A stretch of DNA of 64,000 bases from Stappia sediminis (GCF_009826895.1 NZ_WUMV01000010.1:124001-188000); one strand, 5' to 3'. Numbered from the stretch's first letter, positions 45,365 through 54,373 are shown. Numbers and translations: made by a program. Notes: generated by a model from the sequence alone, not told the origin.

Positions 45365-45398
45365 AACGGAATCCGCGAATTTGGATTTCGCAGAGATA

Positions 45399-46622
45399 TC
45401 AGTCCTCTATGACGATTTTCGGCGGCACGCGCTCGGCATCGGCGTCCTGGCGTTCCAGTTCGCCCCACACGCGTGCGGCGATCTCCTTGTAGACGCCGGC
45501 ATGGGGGCCGTCCGGATCTGTGACGACGACCGGCGTGCCCGCGTCGGATTTCTCGCGAATGGCCATGTCGAGCGGCACTTCGCCGAGGAAGGGCACGCCG
45601 AGCTTTTCGGCTTCCGCCTTCGCCCCGCCGTGGCCGAAGATGTCGTGCCGCCCGCCGCAGTCGGGGCACAGGAAGTAGCTCATGTTCTCGACGATGCCGA
45701 GGACCGGCACATCCACCCTGCGGAACATGTTGAGGCCCTTGCGTGCGTCGATCAGCGCGAGGTCTTGCGGCGTGGAGACGATCACCGCACCCGCCAGTGG
45801 CACGTTCTGCGCCATCGTCAACTGCGCGTCGCCCGTGCCCGGCGGCATGTCGACGACGAGCACGTCGAGATCGCCCCAGGCGACCTCGCGCAGCATCTGC
45901 GTAATGGCGGAAATCACCATCGGCCCGCGCCAGATCATCGGCGTTTCCTCATCCACGAGGAAACCCATGGACATCACCTTGACGCCATATCCTTCAAGCG
46001 GCTTGAGAATGCGCCCCGACACCGGCTCCGGCTTTCCCGTGACGCGGAAAAGGCGCGGGATCGACGGGCCGTAGATATCGGCGTCGAGCACGCCGACCTT
46101 CAGCCCGTTCGCCTGCAGGGCGAGCGCGAGGTTGCAGGTGGTGGTGGATTTGCCGACGCCGCCCTTGCCCGATGCCACGGCGATGATCTTCTTCACCCCC
46201 GGCACGCCGGGTTTTTGCGTGTCGCCTGCCTTTGGCGCCTGCGCGCGGGCGCGCGCCTGCATCGGCGGCGGCACGCTGCCGGCTTGTGCTGCGGACGGTG
46301 CGGGACGCACGGGAGAGCCCGCCGGTGCGCCAGCCGCCTGCTTCGCACCAGGCGCGCGTTCGGCGGTCAGCGCCACCATGGCCTTTTCCACGCCCGGCAT
46401 TTGCGAGACGACCTTTTCCGCCGCCTGGCGCAAGGGCTCCAGTTGCTGGGCCCGCTCGGCCGGCACGGTGATCGAAAACGCGACGCGCCCGTCGGAGATG
46501 AAGACGTCAGATACCAACCCCAGCGAGACGATATCGTCTTTCAGATCCGGTCCCTTGACCTTGGAAAGCTCCTTCAGCACGGCATCCTTCGACAGCACAC
46601 CAGACCCCTTCTTCCAAAACAT
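45399..46622 (-). CDS. apbC: Mrp/NBP35 family Fe-S carrier ATPase
   Basis: Cytosolic P-loop protein of 407 residues that binds and delivers Fe-S clusters. An N-terminal MIP18/DUF59 domain (about 8-95) is joined by a Pro/Ala-rich linker to the ATPase domain with a deviant Walker A (ASGKGGVGKSTTT) and the cluster-binding CPDC pair in MSYFLCPDCGGRHDIFG. The C terminus (PPKIVIED) is typical. It is monocistronic, with a strong terminator. It could serve the many Fe-S proteins of the adjacent formate dehydrogenase locus, which is inference. Confidence 0.93.
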   Translation of the reverse strand: MFWKKGSGVLSKDAVLKELSKVKGPDLKDDIVSLGLVSDVFISDGRVAFSITVPAERAQQLEPLRQAAEKVVSQMPGVEKAMVALTAERAPGAKQAAGAPAGSPVRPAPSAAQAGSVPPPMQARARAQAPKAGDTQKPGVPGVKKIIAVASGKGGVGKSTTTCNLALALQANGLKVGVLDADIYGPSIPRLFRVTGKPEPVSGRILKPLEGYGVKVMSMGFLVDEETPMIWRGPMVISAITQMLREVAWGDLDVLVVDMPPGTGDAQLTMAQNVPLAGAVIVSTPQDLALIDARKGLNMFRRVDVPVLGIVENMSYFLCPDCGGRHDIFGHGGAKAEAEKLGVPFLGEVPLDMAIREKSDAGTPVVVTDPDGPHAGVYKEIAARVWGELERQDADAERVPPKIVIED

Positions 46623-46770
46623 GCGGCACTTCCATATTCGTGTTTGGCCGGTAACCTACCGTGCCGCGCGCACAAATCAATCGGGGAACGTCAAGAGACG
46701 CCGCCTGTCGCGTCGCCGCTGCATTCATGCCGTACCGGACGCCGTTCGGCATGCGAAGGTGATGCAAGGG

Positions 46771-47136
46771 CTATTCGGCCGCTATCCACTCTCTCGCGGC
46801 ATCTCGTTCCGCAATCGGGAAAAGCCGAATCTCGCCAGGCATCAGGAATCCGAACGCCCACATGGTATTTCTGATCCACTCCACATCCGTCACGACGGCG
46901 ATCCGTTCCCACCGCATCCAGTGTTTCACACCGGTCGCGAAATCGGTCCAGACGGCTCCCGCATCGACATTCTTGAAATCCGGACCGATCTCGTAATAAA
47001 GGCGCACTTTCTCATGTTTCGAGAAAGCCTGTTCGACGGCTGGAACCAGGGTCTTCAGGTAGTCGTCTCGGGTAACGTGCCCGTGGCAGGCAAAAGCGGC
47101 CACGCTTTCGGGAAATCCTTGTAATTGCTCGATCAT
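46771..47136 (-). CDS. SpoIIAA-like (STAS/SEC14-type) protein
   Basis: Protein of 121 residues with the SpoIIAA-like fold pattern: IEQLQGFPESVAAFACHGHV, then a VRLYYEIGPDFKNVDAGAVW segment, WERIAVVTDVEW and a C-terminal AREWIAAE helix. Family members are small cytosolic proteins of unclear, possibly lipid-related, function. AGGAGG eight bases before ATG 47136 decides the start over an in-frame codon 45 bp upstream. Monocistronic by context. Confidence 0.82.
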   Translation of the reverse strand: MIEQLQGFPESVAAFACHGHVTRDDYLKTLVPAVEQAFSKHEKVRLYYEIGPDFKNVDAGAVWTDFATGVKHWMRWERIAVVTDVEWIRNTMWAFGFLMPGEIRLFPIAERDAAREWIAAE

Positions 47137-47346
47137 TGGACATCCTCCTGTTTGAGGGGTGTCTCGCTCCGGGTTCGGCAAACCCGGCGGGATGAGTGCG
47201 GCACCTTTTGAGCGGGCGCGGGAGCACGCGGTCGGTGCCCTTGCCCGTTGCGTCTCGGGATCGCTCCCTGCCTCTAATATAAGGTTCGCTCACGGCCGCT
47301 GCATGCGATCAAGATGCCATCGCCAAGGGTTTTATGGGCCCAGCCC

Positions 47347-49674
47347 CTAATCCGTCGCAACGGATTTGGTCGGGTAGCCTGCACCCTGCCAGGCAGGGAA
47401 GCCCCCGGCAAAGTAGTAGACATCTGTAAATCCCCAGGCCAGCGCCTTGGCGGATGCATACGCCGAGTAGGGGCAATGTTCGCCGTGGCAATAAAAAATC
47501 ACCGGGTCGTCAATGTCGGCGACAGCAAGAAGGCTGGGTTTGGACAAGTCGGTTACCAGCGAAAGGTTGATCGCGCCTGGGATGTAGCCCCATCCATGGT
47601 CCGTTGTCGACCGCACATCGATGAATTTGGCTGAGCCTTCGTCGAAGAGGTCCTTGGCCGCCGCCGCGTCGACTTTACGGGCGCCTCGAACCTCGTACTC
47701 GCCGTCGACCTTCGAGATAAACCTTACGTAATCCTGGCGCGAGAGATCGGTTCCGGCCCCTTCCGGAATTCCCGCCTTGCGCAGTCCTTCCTGCAGATGC
47801 TCGCGGTAGCCATTGTCATAGTCGAAAATGTCGCCATACCACCACCATCCCAATTCCTGGACCGTAAGTGGGTCGTATCCTGCCGGAACGGCGATTTCAT
47901 TGTATTTTTCGGCCATCGCCGGGACTTCCTCCATTCGCCCCAGATGACCGAAGCTCGACGCAAGGGTTGCGTAGTCCTCGATAACGTCCGATTGCTGGCT
48001 GACGACGCGTTGCAGCGTTTGTATGGCCTCTTCATAACGTTTCTGGTGAAACAGGGACCGGGCCAGCACGCGCAGATATTCGGGCGAGTATCGCGGATCC
48101 AGGCGCATTGCCCAGCGCGCCGCCACTTCCGCTTCCGCAGCCCTCCCCTTGGCATTGAGTATCTTGGCCTTGCTGATGAAATTGTCGGACTCGTTCGGCG
48201 CTATGGCCATTGCCCGGTTGATCTGGACAAAGGCTTCGTCGAAACGCCCCTCCTGAGCGAAGACTTCGGCCATGGTGGCATGTCCGAGCGCCGTGTCGGC
48301 CGCCATCGCCTTTTCAAGATATTCGTTCAGCTTTTCCCATGACCGTGAAAACCCGCCTTCGGCCGCTGCAAACCAGCTGGAGCTTGCGATGCGCCAATGC
48401 GCGGCCGCAAGCGCGGCGTAGGCCCGGCCATAATCGGCGTCGAGGTCGATCGCCTTCTCGAAAAAGGTAATCGCCGCAAGGGTGCCTTCCTCCGTATCCT
48501 GACGCAGCCGGTCCAGCCCCTGAAGAAGCGCGTCATAGGCCTGCGGGCTGCCGGTTTCCGCCCGCCCAACTTCTGCCTGCTCGGCTTTCGTCAGATTGAC
48601 GGCGAGTGCCGCCACGATCTTTTCAATCACCTCGTCCTGCAGCTTGAAAACATCGCCCAGCGCACCGTCATATCGCTCCGCCCACAAATGCTGGCCGCCG
48701 ACCGCGTCGATGAGCTGCGCGTTTATTCGAACCTGATCGCCCTGCCGACGAACGCTGCCCTCGAGAACGTATCGAACCCCCAATTCCTCCGCGACCTGCT
48801 GCGGTTTTACCGGTTTGCCCTTGTAGCTCCAGCTGGAGTTCCTGGAGATCACGAATACGCCCGATAGCTTCGAAAGATCCGTGATCAGGTCTTCCGTCAT
48901 GCCATCGGCGAAATAGCCTTGTTCCCGCTCGCCGCTGAAGTTGTCGAATGGAAGCACGGCAATCGAGGGCTTGTCGGGCATTTGCAACGCAAATTTGTCC
49001 GGATTCGCCGGTTCGAAGTCGGGCTGTCGGGACCACCACCAACCGCCGCCGGCAAACAGGGCAAGCAAGACAACTGCCGCGATGATCCCGTTCACCCGCC
49101 GCCCCCTGTCATTGGCGGAGGTAACGCCTGCCGGCTCGATGAGTTCGCCAATACGCGCAGGATCGATCAGCACCTTGTAGGCTCGGATCGGGCGTTCGAT
49201 ATTCTTTACGTTGACCTCGCCGAGCGCCTCATAGCCGACTTCGACCGTCGAGCGCATCTGGTCATAGGCCGTTCCGGAAATGCAGATCCCGCCAGGCTCG
49301 GCCATTTGTTCAAGCCTTGCGGCTACATTGACACCGTCGCCGTAAATGTCGTCGCCTTCAACGACGATGTCTCCAAGGTTGATGCCGATGCGGTAGGCTA
49401 TCCTTCGGTCATGGACGACTTCCGCTTCCCGGCCCGGCATAGCCTTTTGAATGGTGGCCGCGCATTGAACCGCTTCGACGACGGAAGGGAATTCCACCAG
49501 GATCCCGTCGCCCATCTCCTTGACGATCCGGCCGTGGTACTCTTCGAAAGCGGGATTGATCAGGTCTCGGCGATGCGCTTTCTGGCGCTCGAGAGTGCCA
49601 ATCTCATCAGCCTCCATCAGCCGCGAATAGCCGACCATATCAGCAGCGAGGATGGCACTAATCCGGCGTTCCAT
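47347..49674 (-). CDS. Class III nucleotide cyclase with TolB-like, TPR and C-terminal rhodanese domains
   Basis: Membrane-anchored protein of 775 residues. Residues 1-170 form an adenylate cyclase catalytic domain with metal residues Asp12 (LAADMVGYS) and Asp56 (KEMGDGILVEF) and Asn116/Arg120 (DGVNVAARLEQM). One membrane helix is at about 197-214. It is followed by a TolB/FlgO-like domain (about 232-370, PSIAVLPFDNFSG), several TPR-type helices (about 375-620) and a C-terminal rhodanese-like domain (about 670-770) whose active loop is CHGEHCPYSA, not the usual CxxGxR. GGGAGGACG supports ATG 49674. The cyclase-TolB-TPR order is common in Rhizobiales; the added rhodanese is unusual. Confidence 0.9.
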   Translation of the reverse strand: MERRISAILAADMVGYSRLMEADEIGTLERQKAHRRDLINPAFEEYHGRIVKEMGDGILVEFPSVVEAVQCAATIQKAMPGREAEVVHDRRIAYRIGINLGDIVVEGDDIYGDGVNVAARLEQMAEPGGICISGTAYDQMRSTVEVGYEALGEVNVKNIERPIRAYKVLIDPARIGELIEPAGVTSANDRGRRVNGIIAAVVLLALFAGGGWWWSRQPDFEPANPDKFALQMPDKPSIAVLPFDNFSGEREQGYFADGMTEDLITDLSKLSGVFVISRNSSWSYKGKPVKPQQVAEELGVRYVLEGSVRRQGDQVRINAQLIDAVGGQHLWAERYDGALGDVFKLQDEVIEKIVAALAVNLTKAEQAEVGRAETGSPQAYDALLQGLDRLRQDTEEGTLAAITFFEKAIDLDADYGRAYAALAAAHWRIASSSWFAAAEGGFSRSWEKLNEYLEKAMAADTALGHATMAEVFAQEGRFDEAFVQINRAMAIAPNESDNFISKAKILNAKGRAAEAEVAARWAMRLDPRYSPEYLRVLARSLFHQKRYEEAIQTLQRVVSQQSDVIEDYATLASSFGHLGRMEEVPAMAEKYNEIAVPAGYDPLTVQELGWWWYGDIFDYDNGYREHLQEGLRKAGIPEGAGTDLSRQDYVRFISKVDGEYEVRGARKVDAAAAKDLFDEGSAKFIDVRSTTDHGWGYIPGAINLSLVTDLSKPSLLAVADIDDPVIFYCHGEHCPYSAYASAKALAWGFTDVYYFAGGFPAWQGAGYPTKSVATD

Positions 49675-50005
49675 CGAACGTCCTCCCGAAAAAAGTTTAT
49701 CATCAGGGAGGATGAAATCCAGTCCGGCGAATTGGCGGAAACTGGCGCTTGCCGAGCGGTGCGCCGTTGGCAGTCGATGTCCCGTCCGCTTACGGTCGCG
49801 GGCGTGCACACTCAAGGTCCGCGTATACCGTTTCGGGAAGCCCCTACCTTACGAAGGAAAAGACAAAATGAAATGCGCTTTCAGGTCTTCACTCTTGTTA
49901 ACCATTGAATAAGTATTTCGGGGCATTTTCCTAAATTTTTACGATTTGAGAACGATCGTCAGGCAAGCTTCCTTCAGGGCAAAACCTGAACGGGGCTAGA
50001 CGATC
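49675..50005. other. 331-bp intergenic region between the divergent cyclase and BLUF-like genes
   Basis: It must contain promoters for both divergent genes. The part from about 49860 to 49990 is AT-richer. No small gene, RNA or clear palindrome is supported. Confidence 0.4.
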
Positions 50006-50464
50006 ATGGACCTTGCAGCCCGAGCATTCAAAGCCACCATCAACTGGAGCGCATTGCGCCGCCCGGTCGAAGAGGAGATCGAGCGCACGCTCTCGCGCGC
50101 AAGACGCCTCAACCGGCTGAACAACGTCACCGGCGCCATCCTTCTTTTTCCCGGCCATATCGTGCAGTGGATCGAAGGGGAGCCTGCCGGCGTCGCCGAC
50201 ACCTTCGAATGCGCAAGCCGCGACGAACGCGTGACGGAAATAGAAGTGATTGGCGACGGCGCGATTTCCCATCGCCTCTTCCAGGCAAGCTGGATGTTCT
50301 ACTCCGACTGCCGGACGCAAGGGTGGGCCGACATGCCGGATTTCCTCCGCCGCGAGGCCGATGCCGGCGAACGACCGGAGTTTTCGGTGATCTTCGAGGC
50401 GATGCGACGGGTGGCATCCGGTCTCGACGGCGCTTACATCACCCGCGCCGCATTGATGATCTGA
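50006..50464 (+). CDS. BLUF-domain-like protein
   Basis: Protein of 152 residues whose residues 8-100 follow the BLUF blue-light sensor pattern: the helix RARRLNRLNNVTGAILLF with the conserved Asn, the strand GHIVQWIEGE with the flavin-contacting Gln, and a later SWMFYSD with Trp. The tyrosine normally found in the first strand (as in LVYxS) is replaced: the matching segment reads FKATINWSAL. Without it the usual photocycle would not run, so this may be a light-insensitive relative. The C-terminal 50 residues are a helical cap. The neighbouring cyclase gene is divergent. Confidence 0.72.
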   Translation: MDLAARAFKATINWSALRRPVEEEIERTLSRARRLNRLNNVTGAILLFPGHIVQWIEGEPAGVADTFECASRDERVTEIEVIGDGAISHRLFQASWMFYSDCRTQGWADMPDFLRREADAGERPEFSVIFEAMRRVASGLDGAYITRAALMI

Positions 50465-50718
50465 AGTCCGGACAAATTCGACGAAGGCGAATTCGCTTTC
50501 GCCAATCGAGGAAGAGCTCCGGAATCAACCGGCCGGAGCATCGCCCGTCAGCGCAACGACGATTTGGCGAAATAAACTGCAGTTTCGGCGATCACCGAAA
50601 ATTCAAATAATTGAGTTATCGAGACTTCACATCCACGAAAACTGCATTATTGAAACCCGTGACTGACGATACTATTGCTCACGCACTTACACGGCTGCGC
50701 GCCCATTCCACCCGATAC

Positions 50719-53280
50719 CTATCCCGCTGCAGCGAGCTTTTTGGCAATATGATCGAGTGAAATGCTCGAATATTTTTCGGCAAAGGCATCTTTGTCCCAA
50801 CCACTACTTTCCAGCACATTAAGGCCACGCATCAGGTTGCGAACGCGGGGCTTATGCCCGTGGGTTGCCGGAATTCTCTCGACGGCTCTGTCGACTGCCA
50901 TTCGCAGGCAGGATTGATCGACCATCCAAAGGTCCCGTTCGGATGGGAATTTCGAGATGATGTCTCCTGCAAAATCCTCTGCGACCAGTGACAGGGCCTC
51001 GCCGGAGAAACACACCATCTGCGCATTTATCATCCATGGACGGCCCCGGACGATGTCCGCGCCTTGCCAATCGGGATTACCGGCAAGCCTCACTCCGATG
51101 TCATAGTTCGACAGCATGCGGAACGTGTCGACGATGTCTTTACACCGAATATCGATATCCGTTGTCATAACCGTCGTACGGGCCGTACCGAATATCCGCG
51201 ACAAGCGCGGGAGCGCGATAAATCGGAGGCACGTGTAGAAGCTTTTCGTCTTGAAATCATCGGGAAGAGGCAGATAGCCAAGGTCAAATTCCACCCGCCC
51301 GGGAAGCGATGCCGCAACCTCCCCGATCTCTTCCATCATCTTTACGGAGTCCGCCGAAGGGTCCGCGCAAATGCACGACACGACCAGCCTTTCATTCTCG
51401 GCAAGGGCGGTGGCCTGCTCGGCAATGGCGTCGATATAGGGCAGGAAAAACTTGCTGAAATAGCCGTCATCCGCGCCCACCGTCAGCACATAAGTGCGAT
51501 CCTCAGCATTGCGATCCTTCGCACTGGTAACCACGGGCGTGTATTGCTTAAGGAAGGAACCCGCCTCCATTGCCTCCTGTGAGGCTGGATAAAAGGTGCG
51601 CACGCCGTTGTTGAAATGGAAGAAAACCTCGTCACGTTCATTGGCGCGTTCATTTGCCTTTTGGAAATAGCCTGCGGCGTCTTTCCGGGCGCCATTGAGA
51701 TAAGAATGGTAGCCACGAGCCAATAACAAGGACGAAACCACACGCCCGCCGGATTCTGCCACGGCAGATTCCACCCTCTCTATCAATTTTATCGACTGAT
51801 AGCCCTCGGCTGAAAGCGCTTGATCTACCAGCGTCGCGAAAAAACCCGAGTCACGTATACGTGCATCAAGTTTCGCGCCAAGCAGATACTGCAGACCCAG
51901 CAAAGCCGTGTTTTCGCTGAGCACGGTACGATTACCTATCAGGCTCAACAACTGGATCAGGCTCTGCGCCTCGGCCGTTTTGATGCGCTGGAAGCGTGGC
52001 CCCGATCCAATGCTTCGCATTACCCGTTCCAGAAGAGCGTCTCGGTAGCGCGAAGGATCCAACAGATAGGCGGCCACAAGGAAAACCGGAGCGATGGTAT
52101 AATTCGTCAATTCCTGATGAAGCTGTGCGGGAATCGAATATTCGGTACGATTGATAGTCGCCTCAAGGAGCTCTATGGATGTCCATAGCGTGTCGTCCCC
52201 CTCGCCAAAGCCTTCCCTTGAGACCCCCAAATCCACGCGATCGCCTGTCAGAGACAGGGCCAACCGCTGACACCGGTTCCAAATCAACCGCTCGCTTCTG
52301 GTCGCGAGAGGTTTTTGGGAGCTTTTAATGAAAGCAGCACCTTTTTCCAGCGCTTCGCGCCTGTAGGCGCTCTTCTCCAGGGCCGCCATTTGTTTGAGAA
52401 GCGTTTTGGCGGTCACATGGCCCGGCGCGCCAATAATGTTGGCAAGCACAGCACCCCGCCTGGAGTTCTGCATATTGGCAGTGCTTTGAGGTTTGGTATG
52501 TGGCGTCTGCCGGAGAGTGCTCAAGATGAGGTCGGCGTCGAAGACCTCTTTCAAGCGTTCGTAACTCTCGCGGTCGAAAAGATCATTGTAACTAAACCGC
52601 ACGCCTTCACGCAGGTTTTTGTGCAGTTCTCGCACCGTCAAATGTGGAATATCCTGCAATGCCCCTTCGAATTGCGCACTGTTGTTATTCAGCCGCTCAC
52701 GCACCGAATGCGTTCGCACCGGATCTTTGACGGGTTGGCTTTCCACCAAACGAAGCGCCTCGTCCACTTCCTCCAGATCGAAAATCACCGGATTGGAAAT
52801 ACCATCGAGAAAATAGCTTTGCGGCAGGAAATGCGGATCGATCTCCGACGCACGCCCTTCCATCATGATATCTGCGTATTTCTCGACAAATCCGGAAAAA
52901 GTCACATCGGGAATGGACATCCCGATCAGTGCTTCCATTTTCCGCACTACAGGCGTGTTTTTCGAGGAAGTAACAAACTTCTGGAGGAATGCCGAGGCCA
53001 GGCGCTCATAGGGGTTTCGTATCACAACGGGAACGGGCGGCTGCTCGCTAAGGAAGTCGCGGTATTCCACATGCTTTAGTGATAAGTGCCGGGCCGCCTC
53101 CCTGTGCACATCCTGCAAATCGAGATTTTCTATTCCTACTCGTTTATCGCGCTCCAACAATAAACTGTTTTTGATATACGAGCAGCCATTCTTCGGAATA
53201 AATAGAAAATAAGGAAATCGAACAGAAGTTGTCTTTAAAAGAAATTTTTTTGCCAGAGAAACGTTTTCTTGGGAGTTCAT
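50719..53280 (-). CDS. Sulfotransferase / glycosyltransferase-like fusion protein
   Basis: Large protein of 853 residues. The N-terminal 250 residues look like a family 2 sulfotransferase: a PAPS 5'-phosphosulfate loop in FLFIPKNGCSYIKNSL and the 3'-phosphate motif VIRNPYERLASAF with Arg88 and Ser96. The middle is helical. The last 250 residues resemble a GT-A glycosyltransferase: VLTVGADDGYFSKFF, a DxD-like TTDIDIRCKD (Asp708, Asp710) and WMVDQSCLRMA. No signal peptide or membrane span. GC content is clearly lower than in the neighbours, suggesting transfer. ATG 53280 is the likely start; a TTG at 53346 is in frame. Capsule or exopolysaccharide modification is a guess. Confidence 0.75.
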   Translation of the reverse strand: MNSQENVSLAKKFLLKTTSVRFPYFLFIPKNGCSYIKNSLLLERDKRVGIENLDLQDVHREAARHLSLKHVEYRDFLSEQPPVPVVIRNPYERLASAFLQKFVTSSKNTPVVRKMEALIGMSIPDVTFSGFVEKYADIMMEGRASEIDPHFLPQSYFLDGISNPVIFDLEEVDEALRLVESQPVKDPVRTHSVRERLNNNSAQFEGALQDIPHLTVRELHKNLREGVRFSYNDLFDRESYERLKEVFDADLILSTLRQTPHTKPQSTANMQNSRRGAVLANIIGAPGHVTAKTLLKQMAALEKSAYRREALEKGAAFIKSSQKPLATRSERLIWNRCQRLALSLTGDRVDLGVSREGFGEGDDTLWTSIELLEATINRTEYSIPAQLHQELTNYTIAPVFLVAAYLLDPSRYRDALLERVMRSIGSGPRFQRIKTAEAQSLIQLLSLIGNRTVLSENTALLGLQYLLGAKLDARIRDSGFFATLVDQALSAEGYQSIKLIERVESAVAESGGRVVSSLLLARGYHSYLNGARKDAAGYFQKANERANERDEVFFHFNNGVRTFYPASQEAMEAGSFLKQYTPVVTSAKDRNAEDRTYVLTVGADDGYFSKFFLPYIDAIAEQATALAENERLVVSCICADPSADSVKMMEEIGEVAASLPGRVEFDLGYLPLPDDFKTKSFYTCLRFIALPRLSRIFGTARTTVMTTDIDIRCKDIVDTFRMLSNYDIGVRLAGNPDWQGADIVRGRPWMINAQMVCFSGEALSLVAEDFAGDIISKFPSERDLWMVDQSCLRMAVDRAVERIPATHGHKPRVRNLMRGLNVLESSGWDKDAFAEKYSSISLDHIAKKLAAAG

Positions 53281-53556
53281 TGAATTCGGATTCCACGACA
53301 CTAGATAAGGGTTCTCGTCGATATCGCCGTCCGAACCTGATTGCAACCGCGGTTAGAGTAACGGGTTACCATTTTCCCAACATTGTGACGCAAACCATCG
53401 TCAGGCATTCGCGAATTCGTGAATTCTCTCCTCAATCAGAGATGTCCCTCCCGCGTCCTCAGCCACGCCACGAGTGATCCGGTTCCGACATTTGCCTCCC
53501 CCCTGCAGCATTCGCCCGAGCAAATGTCGGGATCAAAGGGATCACCAGCAACTTTA

Positions 53557-54342
53557 TTATTCTAGTGGAGCCTTTGAATTTGACATTTGAGCATCAGCCT
53601 GGCCGCGCACGGAACTCAAATGTCGAATTCGCTCCACTAGCCGCCGGCCTGCATCTTCGATGTGGCTTGCCAGCAGTCGGCACGCACCCGCCGCATCCCC
53701 TTCTCTTGCTGCGGCCAGTATCGCGCGGTGGTCGTCCTGGGCCATCTTGTCCCGTCCGAGTGCGGCAAGCTGGAAGCGGATATAGCGGTCGGACGCGATC
53801 AGGTGCTTTTCGATCAGTTGAAGCATTCCCGGAAATTCCGCTCTTGAATAAAGCGTCATGTGAAAACGGCGGTTCAGGAGCCCGAGGCGCGAGAAATCCG
53901 TCTCGCTGTCCATCTCCGCAATTCCCTCCTCAGCCCGAAGAATATCCTCTTCCCGAAGGCCGGGGATTGAATATTCCAGTGCCGCGCATTCCAGCGCCTT
54001 GCGGATCGCCCAGTTGTCGGCGGCATCCTGCGCCGAAATCGCGGCGACGACCGCGCCCTTGTGCGGCTGAAACTCGACCAGCCCTTGCGCTTCAAGCTGG
54101 CGGATCGCCTCGCGCACCGGCATCCGGCTGACGCCGAAAACCTCCGCCACCGCCTCCTGGCGCAGCGCCGTTCCGCCGGGGATATCTCCTGAAACGATCG
54201 CTGATCTCAGGCTTTCCTCAAGATAGGCCGTCGCCGTACGCGGGCGTATGGCGCCTTGCACCACCTTCAGGAGCACGTTTTCCAGTTTTCCCCGGTCCGC
54301 CTCATCCGGTTTATCCTCGCCTTCGGCTCTCTGATCAGGCAT
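53557..54342 (-). CDS. GntR family transcriptional regulator (FCD subfamily)
   Basis: Repressor-type regulator of 261 residues. An N-terminal winged helix-turn-helix (ALRQEAVAEVFGVSRMPVRE, then RQLEAQGLVEFQPHKGAVV) is followed by an FCD ligand-binding helical domain (about 100-230), with the metal/ligand histidines near NRRFHMTLY and HIEDAGR. The last 27 residues (from LVERIRHLSS) and the region up to the stop are encoded by a palindromic repeat, so the native end has been replaced or extended. It is divergent from the BenE-type transporter, its likely target. Confidence 0.9.
   Translation of the reverse strand: MPDQRAEGEDKPDEADRGKLENVLLKVVQGAIRPRTATAYLEESLRSAIVSGDIPGGTALRQEAVAEVFGVSRMPVREAIRQLEAQGLVEFQPHKGAVVAAISAQDAADNWAIRKALECAALEYSIPGLREEDILRAEEGIAEMDSETDFSRLGLLNRRFHMTLYSRAEFPGMLQLIEKHLIASDRYIRFQLAALGRDKMAQDDHRAILAAAREGDAAGACRLLASHIEDAGRRLVERIRHLSSVRGQADAQMSNSKAPLE
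53562..53640. repeat. Palindromic repeat forming the 3' end of the GntR gene
   Basis: The ends are CTAGTGGAGC and its complement GCTCCACTAG, and the inner arms GACATTTGAG/CTCAAATGTC surround a central GC-rich segment. It includes TCGAATTCGCTCCACTAG, which shares GAATTCGCTCCA with the repeats at 17018 and 23177. It reads through in frame into the GntR gene. Confidence 0.8.
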
Positions 54343-54361
54343 TCACATCATCCATATGTAC

Positions 54362-54373
54362 ATTGGATCCAAT
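54362..54373. promoter_or_regulatory. Candidate GntR operator between the regulator and the BenE-type gene
   Basis: ATTGGATCCAAT, a perfect 12-bp palindrome, lies 20 bp upstream of the GntR start in the divergent intergenic region, flanked by AT-rich sequence. The size and symmetry suit an FCD-type GntR dimer. Target genes would be the regulator itself and the transporter. Confidence 0.5.

Larger units (their letters stand above)
45023..45398. other. 376-bp region between apbC and the formate dehydrogenase operon
   Basis: It holds, in minus-strand order, the apbC terminator (45336-45364), an inverted repeat (45265-45278), a stretch of lower GC that should contain the torD promoter, and a hairpin that includes the torD ribosome binding site (45028-45049). 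I see no coding frame here. Confidence 0.6.
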
